Source: Diphasiastrum complanatum (Eukaryota; Streptophyta; Lycopodiopsida; Lycopodiales; Lycopodiaceae). Taken from it: a stretch of 64,000 nucleotides of DNA. The position numbers and the translations under genes were made by a program. Position 1 is the first letter of the stretch; every line of letters begins with the position of its first letter. This document shows, piece after piece, positions 23,701-35,700 of this stretch. The stretch is from positions 2,913,106 through 2,977,105 of the forward strand of contig CM055098.1 of NCBI GenBank assembly GCA_029204225.1. The letters are read 5' to 3'. Under the pieces are notes generated by a model, which was given only the letters and a program-made list of their open reading frames with translations, searched no databases and had not been told where the DNA came from.

Positions 23701-26700
23701 TGCAAGCTTTATATGCAATAGAGACATGGTCTACCAATCTTTCCTCCTCACACTGGACCAGTCTCTCTAGATTACAGACTACCATGTTAGCTCGTATGAT
23801 TTGGGCAAAGCCCTCTGTACCACACAAGATCCTCCTTGCCGAGTTTGTTGTTCCGTTTATACATATAGATGCAACTTTCCAGCTTATTGCACATATTTAG
23901 GGAGTTCAGGCACTTCCAAATGCAGATGAGAGATATACATAGATAGAACTTGCTTCTTCACATTATCTTCATAATCAAGGCTGCAGGCTGTCATGGTTTT
24001 TCTTAGGCATCCCACCCCCTCCTTGGGAGACAGCAGCTGGGGGTTAATTCCCGACTATTGATGATGATGATGATGACGAAGACGATGACGACGTACCCGT
24101 TCATAGAGATCAGAGCGCATCACTCATAAAATGTTGTAGCTCGAGTTATCCGACCTATTATGAGGAGACACACATCTCATTCTCCTAGACGATGTCAGCG
24201 GCTACCAGAGTTCCCCAATGTTGTAGCTCATACCACATCCTTCTATAGCATCAGCAGCAAGACATGATGATAGTGTTACATACAGACAAAAGCTATCATC
24301 TTTAATGCCACATTTGTACAGGTCATGAGACTTTTGGAGTTTTGTGATATCTAGTTTTGTACTTAGCTTTTTCTTGAACATAGCTCGGATTGTAAATTGT
24401 GACCAAGATGTATAAATTTGCTTATTGGTGGTTCACAATTATTAGTTTTGCTTACACATAGTCTTGCATATGCAATGATCATGGTTGTGTGATGGATCAT
24501 GGCATTCAGAATCAATTAAATCGATTCCTTCCTACATACACCACTTTCAAAGTTAAGAGGCTACAAAGGCGGTATGTGGTGTGTCACTAAAACTAAACTC
24601 TTTGAAGATTATAGAAGGCTACAATTCAACTAATGTAAATTTCAAATCCATGACAATCATAGAATCGTCACAAATTTTCCAAGCCTTGTACTGGGATTTG
24701 GGTTTTTCTTTTTTTTTCGCAATATGGGATTTGAGAAATACAAGTATAATCATGATTGTTCTTATTTGTGCAATGGTGCAATGGTCACTAAACAATTTGG
24801 AAACGTTGAACTTCAAAAGCAACTTTCAAAAGTATGAACTAGTTCCAAGAGAAGTATTGCAGGATCATCATAGTCAATCACATTTACAACAAACTTCTAA
24901 ATATCATCAAAGGTCTCATCCATGGTGAGACCAACTTTAACAAGCCCAATATCAAACTCAAACATTCGAGAATAAAAATATGTAGTCTAATATTATTGTC
25001 CCTTTGAATGGATAGTGTGAAGACCTCTACGTGGATTCTGGAAGTTATTATCAAAACCAAACATAGCCTTTGTCCACCACAGGATTCTTGCAATCATAGT
25101 CAACAAGACAATCCCCTTCATCAACAAGACTTTTGTTTCTTAACCCCTATCCAAAGTGTTGTTAAATTATAATCACATAGCAATTAGAGATGTCTTCATA
25201 AGGTTAACACATTCATTGCCCTGGAGGAACCAATAGTTGGATCTATTTCTGATCAAACTCTTTATCACCCAATTGATGATATACATTCGTTCATAGTTAA
25301 GCAAAAGATCATATCCTCCTTCTTATAAAAAGTAAAAACTTGGTGGGGTGGTCTATTGAGTTGGCTAATTTCAAAAGATGAATACAGATCTATTTGCTGC
25401 AAACAATCAATACTTAGTCCTTGTTCATGCTAAGATTGTAAATGTGAGTTAGCCACCTACGTTGTGTCATGTTTGGCTCCTTCGTAACAAACATTGCTAA
25501 AGGTTAGCTTGCTGCTTAACAATGTCCATCTTCTGAAACGTGATGAAACCCCTTGAATCTTTAGGACCTACTGTCTTGGAGGAAATTCACTTTGAAAAAT
25601 GTTTCATCTCCCAGCCAATTTCTTGCATCAAGTTTCACGTCAACTCAGACCTTTGCAATAATCTATACCTTTATTCATTGCTTCTAAAAATCGGTGATTG
25701 ACATAATCTTCCAGAATAGTGTTCAGGGCTGATCAGATGTCTACTGCTACCCAGGGGCCAGAATTACCACTACATAAAAGGACAAGGTCATCTGAAGAGG
25801 CAGGGAGGAAACAGGCAGGAAACTTCAATAGCCAAGGAACTAAAAAGTTAAAGGCCCAAACAAAATATTTTCCTCAATTCTAGAAAGGATGGACTTTGCG
25901 ACCTGAGCATACTACGTGAGTGTTACAATGAATATTTGAGTTAAGTGAATCATCACAAAGTGATTTAGCTAATCATACAGTATCCCAACACAAACTAAGC
26001 GAAGACTGCCTGACTATCTATTGCACCATGAGAAGCTTCGATAAGTACTAAGTGGTGTAGCTAATCGTCTCTGCTTCACTTGCATCTGCATGCAAACATA
26101 ATAACAAGTAGATTTTAATCTTCAAATCAAATTAATCTTCAAATCGAATAGATTTGAATCAAGATTTGTATTGTGATTCAGAAGTTTAATTATTTGTTAT
26201 TTGAATCCTCAATGAGCAAACAGAAAGGATTAAGTGTTTAAATTGAATACGGCTGCTATCAAAAGTACTCTAGCTTCCAAAAGTTTTCAAATTAAGTGCT
26301 ATATTTAAATGCTTATCTAACAATTTTCAAATTTTGGCTGAGAACAAAGTACAGATTCATATCGTGCAAGACATCAAAAGGTTTGAAAAGGTTCTAAACC
26401 CGTTGAATTGAGATTTGTTATCACTATGTCAGAGAGACGAGAACATAGAACTACCCTCATGCAAAGGGACTAGCCTGCAGCAGTTATGTCAACTAATTTG
26501 ACACTGCATTAATCATATAGATCAATTTGACTCTTCAACAGATTTCTGCTAAATTCAATCTGCAGCATAGCCAAGCTAAATCTCCATAAGAAAGAGTTTG
26601 CAACTCATCTTTTCAAGATACATACAGTTGTGACAGGCAAAGACAAGGATAGTGCTTACAATTACAATTTATAGTAGAAAATTGAAAACAGACATGGAGT

Positions 26701-29700
26701 TTTTTCTAGGATTTTTCAAGTATTACCTATAAGAAGCTCCTCAGGATGCTCGTCTGCAGGTCGCGGACTTTCCACGAGACCATCCGTTGCCAGATTCAAA
26801 GGTATAGCTGATGCCCAGTGTCGAGGTATACTTCCACCAGACCCTAGCTTCTTTTGTGACCTTTGCTTCTGCACCTTATTCAGAACTTCTAACCCCCTTG
26901 GTCTCAAGCAAAATGCAAACCATGGAGGTCTTTGAGGCAAAGCAGCTGGAGATAATTTGTGAGCTAAATCTAAATCTTGTTGAATACTTTTTACCTTAGC
27001 TTCCCACTCTTGCAATTGCTTTTGATATCGCTCCCATGGTGCAGGCTGCACAAAATAACAAGTTACAATGAATGATTCCAAAACACTTTACATGACATTA
27101 ATAAGGCTCAGAAACTTTTCCTCATAACATTTTAAGTACATTATGAAGCACAAGAGTAACGACTGTTTTGCAACCACAGATAGCAACAAGATTGCCGAAT
27201 GTTGATCTCTAGTTCGAAAATTATCTAGCACAAAGTACGATGATGTAAAATTCCTTCGTACGTCGCTCACTTTCATATGAATCTGCTTCATATGACTTCT
27301 CAATGTATGGCTTTGTCTTCATGTCCCTATAGTGCATGTGTGTGACACCCATGAGTGCAACATATCACCATCAAATACCTTGACTTCCTTGTTGGATTAT
27401 TCTCCTTTTTACTAATCGACTAATCGGTTTTAATCCTCATCCATTGTTTATCCAATTCTGCGGAATTTTTCGTGTTTTTATACAATCTGCAGAATTACAA
27501 GTGTTTTACACAGTCTGCAGAATTACACGGAGTTTGACAACGGTGTCGCATTTTCCCTCTCTACAATCCCGACAGTGTCGCCTGTCAAGAATTACGAGTA
27601 AAATTACAGTGTCGCCTGTTAGAGTCCAGTTACGACTCTATCATGACCTTGGCACGGCCGGTCACCAGAGGGCCTGAGGCCAAGTATTGGCAAGGGCCGG
27701 TGACCGAGGACATCTGTCCCAAGTTGGGACCGGTGCGTCACGAACAATGACCTGGTGTGGCCACTTGACAAGTTGTCAAAGATGCGGTGTGTCTTGACCG
27801 TCGGGACCCTAGCCGTCAGTGACGAGATGCTAGTCGACAAGTAGTCGGGGTGACCAAGAGGGTCACAGGTCTTTGGCGGGGCACAGGGGTGGTACCCTAT
27901 GAGTCACTCAGTATTCACAGGTCACAGGGGCTAGGCATGCCAAGCGGACTGATCACCCACAGGTGGATGCCATGTGCCAGTTGACGGGACTAGCAGGTAG
28001 GACTCAAGGAGGGGGTGCCTATGGTTGGGAGGTTGATTCTACACATCGGCTTCTAGGATTCACGAGCTTGGAGAGACTGGCTTGTGACAATTGGTATCAG
28101 AGCCTCGTTCTAGAGAGAGAAAACGTCGTTCTAGAGAGAGAAAGTGTAGAAATTGTCAGATTTTGCTTGTTTTTGAAGGATTTTGGAGGGAGAAAACATG
28201 GGAGACAGATTGGAGAAGAAAGGTGGGCCTCCAGCGCTGATCTACACATTTTTTCAAAGTTGTTTCAACGCTTTCTAGCAGGGAAAATTGGGCATACTTT
28301 GTTCTTACAGCTCCAGCGCATTTTTTCAGAAAGATTTTCGCTCATAACTTTTTCCGAAACCTTCTCAGATCCTGATCAGATTTTTGAAGCATGTTCCTAG
28401 TATCCATAGCGATCCTATAGAGCCATCATACGCCGGTTTTGGAGCAGATTTGCCTCTGTTTCACTAAAAAGTCGGTTTCCAAGCAAAAAACAGGTCAGAT
28501 TTTTAGATTGGACATAACTTCTCCGATTTCTGCTGTTAAGGTTTCAAATTGGGCCTAGTTGGAGGGCGACCTACTTCCAATTGACCGATCGTGAAAAGCT
28601 TTTGCCGTTTGGAAGAAATTCGACATCAAACAGCCCGCTTTTTTTCCTGTTTTTTTCGACTTTCAAGCCGATTTGGTGCCCAAAAAACAGTTCTTTACCG
28701 ACTTTTGTACCAGCGTAGGACGCAAGGGAAGTACTACCTATTCTTGGCTTTGTGTTTTCCCCAGATTTTTATTACTTTCCAGTTGTCCTTTGTCTCTTTC
28801 AGTTCTAAATTGTCAATAAGCTGAACATTTCCTTTTTCCTGATTGTGTTTCAATAAGTGCAATTTCTAGCTTGATTCCATGTTGTCTCCGTTTTTTGTTT
28901 CATAATGGAAGATGATAGAGTTGATATTCCGCTCAGTCCACCCGTTGCTCTTCCATCACCACCACCTAGCCCTGTGCTTAGTCCTGATCGTAACCCGCCT
29001 ATAATGGCTGCTAGTTCGTTTGCTGATGTTTCCTCTCTGTGCAAGCTCACATGGATAGTATGGAGAAGACCATCGCAGAGATGTGAGAGATGCTCTCCTC
29101 TGTAGTTGGTGGTTTTGCGTCTTCCTCGCAGCATACTCCGCCTTATCCTTATCCATTTCCATCTTCTGCAGTTCGTCCTATGTTACCTCTACTCTACCCA
29201 AAAGACAATGATTTTAAGCTTACTCATTTCACAGGAAATACTTCCCAGAGAACAACTGATGTTGTAAACCAGTGGTTGCATCAGTGGGACGATTAATTTG
29301 ATTTGAAGCGGGCCTCAACCGAGGAGGGTTGGCGAGTCCGCAAAGTTGCTTACCATCTCACTGATTTTGCTGATAGGTGGTGGCGCAAGTTGTTTAATCA
29401 GGCTCCAACGAGCTTTTAGAGCTCAGTTCATTCCTCCACATGAGCATGTATGTGCGACAGATGCTTGGTTTTTGCATCGTCAAAGGCAGTACATGGCGCA
29501 TGAATATGCTGATAAGTATCGTGAGACGCTTATCAAGATTCCAGAAGAGATTCCTGAGTGGATCATAGTCCACAAGTTTATTTTTGGCCTTCGCGAAGAG
29601 TTGAGGCCTTCAGTGCTTAATGAAGGGTGCAAGGCCTTAGAAGAGGCAGTTGCTATGCAAACATGAAGTATACATCCAGGGGGAGTAGTTCAGCTAAGTC

Positions 29701-32700
29701 CATCAAGTCCATCACAAGTGGTAGGTAACTTGTGAAAGTACCAGGAGAATCAAAGTGGATTTTGTTACATACCTATGTAACTAGCAGTACTTCAGACTCC
29801 TATCGGTCCATTTAATGTTGGGGGCTAAATGGCAAGTTACCCTTGGATAAGGGTTACCCTTAGGATTAAGGGTATGTGCCTTTGGATAAGGGCATGCAAG
29901 TGACTATACCTTGGTCGGAGGTATGGAATCACGTGACCCTTGGATAAGGGATGCCCTTAGGATTAAGGGTAGGTGGCTTAGATTAAGGTAGTATGACGCG
30001 GCCATTGTGGAGGTCGGCAAAGAGAATGTTGTGCAGTATTGATTCTTGACTTTCAGTTGTGTAGTGAGAAATAAAAATGAGTGAAAACTTTTTACTTACA
30101 CTAGTTCAATGTTGCTTCTTGGATCATGGACTTGTCACTTCAAAGAAGATCGATGTCGGATGTTCCGATGTTGCATCGATGATTGTTGTGCTTTGCAGGT
30201 CATCATCGACAATGCGGCAAATTGTGTTGCCATGGGGAAGCTCGTAAATGAAAAGTACCCTTGGATCTTTTGGTCACCCTGTGCTGCACATTGCTTAGAC
30301 CTCTTGTTTGAGGATATAGCAAAGTTGCCATGGATTGCGGAGGTACTAGACATAGGCCGGTTCTTGGTGAGGTTTGTCACCAAGAGACCGAGGGTCCTGA
30401 GTATGTTCAGGGAGTATTCTAGCCTCGACATATTGAGGCCTGCCCCCACCAGGTCTACTTTTCTATTCATCAAATTTCACCAGTAGATTCTTACTACTTA
30501 CTACTAAGAAGCTAGTACATAGCTTACTAGCAACTACTAACTACTTTCGAGACTCCATTTGCAATCGTGATCCGTTCCAGGTTTGGCTTTATTTTCATTG
30601 TTTTGGAGCGCCTTGTGAAGGTGCATGATGGCTTGAGACAGATGGTGGTCTTACAGCCTTGGCATCAGTGGAGGCACTCACGAGAGCCTAAGGCTCAACG
30701 ATTTGAGAGGATTGTGCTAGCATCTCCTTTTTGGGATGATGCACGAGCCATTATCATAGCGTTGCAGCCTCTTTACACTGTCCTGCGCCTTACGGATAGA
30801 GAGGGCTGCACTTTGGGCCTTCTGTATGAGTTCATGGACAGGCTGGGAGAGCAGATTTGCACCTGCATTGCCTTCAGTGTAGAGAGGTTTGTATGAGTGT
30901 TTATGTAATATGTAGTATATAGTAATAAGTATGCACCATGTGACATGTATGATGTATGATTTTCAAATTTTATAGGGTTGAAGAAATAAGAGAAAAGTGG
31001 CAAGCCAGGTGGGAGTGGTTCCATCAGCCTCTACAAGCTATGGCTTGCATTCTTCATCCTCTATGGAGGAATGAAGATCAGTTCCATGATGCAGAGCTCC
31101 GATAGGGATGGCGCACATACATTGAGAGGGTGATCCTGTCATGCAGGATTCACTCAGGGATGATCTCAATGTCTTCAGGTATAAGTCCTTAGTCATGACA
31201 ATTCTCTAACATTTGTTATTTTTTCAAGTCCTTTGTCTTTCTTGACTCCCAATGAAGTGAGTGGCCACATTGTCACACTCGGCACTCACTAATGAATGAT
31301 CTTCAATGTGCATTGTCACAACTCACGTGTGCACTGTACAAGTGTGAGGCTATTGAGTTTGGGTGTCCAGGAGCGCGGCTCAGAGAAGGACAATTGCGCC
31401 TTGTTTCATGGTGGGACAAGTATGGGGGTGATTGTCCTCAATTGCAGAAGCTCGCCATACACATTCACTCACAGGAATCGCACATCGAGTGCATGTGAGA
31501 GGAATTGGAGTTTGTTCTCTCTGATTCATACGAAGAGGAGGAACAGGCTTAGTGTTGCACAATTAGACAGGTTGGTGTATGTGCACGCCAATCTGCGGCT
31601 TTTGAAGAAGATGAAGGGGGCGAGGGAGCCCTATGCAGGTAAATTGTAATTTGATAGTTGCAATTGTGTTTGAACATTGAAATTTGAATCCTTAGTGACA
31701 TTCTAAATGTGTTGTTCTACTGTCTACATACTGCAGGTAAATCCAGATGACATTGATGTGACGGAGGTTCCAGACCTACCACCAAGGTCACAGGACGCCA
31801 TGCAGTTTGCAGATGAATTTTAAGTTCCAATTTCAAGCTTTGAAATTTGAATTAGCCCTTGAGCCTTGAGGCTTGGGCCCTTGCAAGTTGGTCCTTGCCA
31901 CTTGGAAGTTTGAACTTTGAGCTCCATCCCATGTTCTAAGTAATAACTAGCTTTAGAAATTAGAATTGAAACTTGTGATTGTGAATTGTAACCCTTTGCC
32001 AATCTCTGCGTGCAGGACCTACCACTCGGGCTGCTGCACGTCGCAGGACAGGGGGAGAGGCTTCCAGTTCATTCGCCAGTTCGAACCTGGAGAAGCCCTT
32101 TTATGATGGTGCTATGGTAATCAAAGAGGATTACATTTTCTTTATGGGTGTTGGAACTTGGTGAGATCCTTACATATTTGTGGTAGCTTGGAAGATGCTC
32201 AAAGAGATCAAGGGAGTCAGTCTTCAAGCAAAGTTCTCAGGGTTATGGCAAAGGTTAATCATGTCCACATAATTTGACACAGGGGAGTCAAGTTGTTTGA
32301 GCGTAAGGAATGTCGAAAATAGGTAGATAATGGAATAGCGAAAACTTCCTACTTCCAATGCATGACTACGCCTATCAAAAATTGAACAAAGCAGTAGTGA
32401 TGGAAATCACGTTCAATCTTTAGCAACTAACTTTCGCTAGATACTAAGTGATTACGTAGCTAAACGTAAAGTATTGAATTCTCAAACAATTTGTATCAGT
32501 TACAAAAGCAATACAAAGATGCATGCATTTTGACATATACTGAACGCAATAAGAAGATAGTATTGATTCAGAAAAACAAAATCAGATGCTAATGGGTGCA
32601 AAACAATAGCGGATAAAAACCGCGCACTCTAAGCTGTCTCTGAGTAACTAAGAATAAGTTTGATAATAAGCAGCTCTGCAGATAAGCAGTAGCGCAATAG

Positions 32701-35700
32701 CAACTCTAAAATAAACCTCTAAAAGACTGAGCTAGAATGCTCAATAGAGTTCAAGCTTGAAAGCTTGATAGAGAGCTAACTACAATACTTTATGATTGTG
32801 AACGATCTGCTTGATGAGAGCGCAGGAAGCGTCGTGTAATAACACTCAACTCCTTCACAATTCACAGTAACATTTTCAGATCTTGATCATTGATAATGAG
32901 ATGTATGAACAGCTGATTTTTTTGGCCGTAAACAGGCTGTCTGCATAAATGAACTAAAACCGTCACTCTGCATAAGTGAACGTAAACTGCCACAGGCGAC
33001 AGTGTCGCAAAAAATCGACAGTGTCGGCTTTTTGTGAAAAAGGCAACAATATCATAAAATCTCATTTCCTTGATATTGGGGTAGCCCCACACTGTGCCAG
33101 AGTCATTTCCTTAACATTTGAGGCACTTTGAAAAATGCAAAAAATGCAACTCTGCATTTTTGCTCGCAATGCCCTAAGCATATCTTCCAAGATTTGATTC
33201 ACTCGCTATGTCTGACCATCCGTCTGAGGATGCTCACAGCTACTCATCCGCAACTGTGTTCCTAGCTTGGCGAACACCTCAATCCAAAAATTTCCCGTAA
33301 ACTTGGAATCCTTGTCAGAAACTATGGACTTCAGAAGACCATGTAACTTGACAATATTCTGAATAAACAACTCAGCCACTTGCGGAGCTGTGACCTTCTT
33401 GGTCGTTGTGATGAAATGAGCCATCTTGGAAAACCTGCCTACCACTACCATAACGGAATTGAATCCATTCTGGGTCTTGGGTAGCCCAACAATAAACTCC
33501 ATAGAGATGCTTTCCCACCTTCCTGTAGGTATCTCAAGTGGATGTAGCAAGCCCGGAGGACTTACGCTCTCGGCCTTGTTCACCTGACAAGTCGTGCAAC
33601 GCTGGATGTACTCTCTTACATCCCGCTGCAATTGTAGCCAGAAAAATGCCTTCTCAAAAGCTCACTGGTCTTATCAATACCAGGGTGCTCTGCGCAGGGA
33701 CTAACATGGCATTCATGAAGTATCTTACGATGAAGATCCTTCACGTCTGGCACGAATACTTTTCCGTTTTCTCAACTACATACCTTCCTTCACGGTGTAT
33801 GTCAAATAAGTACTGGTGTGTTCCTCTACGGAAGCGACAGGCGAGGCTGACTCTTCCGCTTGGTCGACTAACTTGCATGCATAGGCTACACACACTGACA
33901 AAGTGGGTCCTTTTGTTGAGCCCTCTTGATCTCCTCCATGAGATCACTGTCAACTACAGGCAAGGCTCATCTGATGCAGTACCAACGATAGTGCATCAGC
34001 GACAACACTTTTCCTTCCCTCCTCAGAAGCGAATTTCCAAATGAAATTCCTGCATCAGCTTGGCCCACCGAGCTTGGCGGCCTTACAAATCTGGTTGAGT
34101 GCAAAATACTTTATAGTATAATGATCTGTGTACACATAAAACTCAGCGCCGTACAAATAATGTCTCCACACCTTGAGCGCATCTACTCACATACAACTCT
34201 TGCTCCTGTGCGTATATACCATCTTGGCTCAACACTGCACCTACGGCAATGCCACTTGCATCCGTCTCTAGATCAAACAATATTTGGGTATCAATAAACT
34301 TGAGAACTGGAGCCGTGGCCAGCACCTCCATCAAGTTCTCAAACCTGTGCTGAGCTTCAGCAACCCACTGATCTACAGTGCTGTTTTTTCGTATCTGGTC
34401 CATCAAAGGAGCAGCTACCTTGGAATAGTTCCTAATGAACTGCCAGTAGAACTTGCAAAAACTTAAGAAAGATTGTAATTGGTGTATATCAGCAGGCCTC
34501 GGCCACTTTTAACCACAACCACCTTGGCTGGGTCAACCGAAATACCGTCAACTGTCACTACGTGACCCAAAAACTCAACACGAGTCGTACACAACTCTGT
34601 CTTCTGAGCATTGGCATACAAGACAGAAGCTTGTAACTTGCCCAAAACGGTCTTGAGATGAACCTCATGCTCCTCGACCGCTTTACTAAAAACCAATATA
34701 TCGTCAATAAAATTGATGACAAACTTGCCCATATAGTCTCGCAAGACATTGTTCATGAGCATCACGAACGTGGCTGGGGCATTGGTTAACCCAAATGGCA
34801 TAACCAAAAAATTCATAATGACCGAAACGGGCTCGGAAGGCTGTCTTCAGGACGTCTTCATCTCGAATCCGTATTTGATGGTATCCACTTTTGAGATCTA
34901 TCTTACTGAAAATAGTTGCACCTTGCAACGCATCCAGTAGATCATCAATCCTGGGCACCAGATACTTGTGCTTTACAGTGATCTGATTCAATCCCATGTA
35001 ATCTACACACATCCGGAAACTACCATCCTTTTTCTTAACAAGTAAAATAGGCGAGGCAAAAGGTGAATAACTCGGACAGAAGTACCCCAGCTTGAGATAC
35101 TCCTCCAACATCTTTCTAACTTCCTCTTCCTCTTTTAGGCTCATCCTATAAGGAGGCCTACATACCGGACTTGCCCCTGGAACGAGCTCAATACGATGAT
35201 CAACGTTCCGACTAGACGGCAATCCCTCTGGCATATTACTAACTAGCACATGTTTAAACTGCGTGCGAATGGACTTCTCCAACTCACTTGCTGAGTCACA
35301 TCTAATGCAAAAGTAAATGAAGCTTCTTGTGGTTTAATAGTGAGTGTGCTTATCTGATTATTACCAACATAAGAATCAAAACTGGAATCAACATTCACAT
35401 AACACAACCACAAATACTGAATCTCCATTCTCTTTATTTGCATATAGGTAACAAGAGGACCCTCAACAGATGGTCTCCCCCCCTTTTAAAACATGAGACA
35501 AACCCTCATGTTCAAACTTTATATACATGCAAAAGAAAGAAAAACTATACAGGCTGCCTACTCATCGTCGCTTACTAATAACTCTTCCAAAATCTCCTCA
35601 TCCTTGTCCTTATCTTGACGCTGTTGTAAAACATGGAGCTTCATGTCCGTGCAGCGAGGACAATCATTGACAAGATGCTTGCCAAGACTGAAAAAGCATA

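Noticed and set aside
27444-28400. Plus- and minus-strand frames in 27444-28400
   Set aside because: They fall in the Gypsy LTR and untranslated leader; no domain is recognisable and the primer site lies inside one of them.
29839-29970. CRISPR-like array
   Set aside because: Eukaryotic nuclear context, irregular spacing, palindromic short units and no associated genes.
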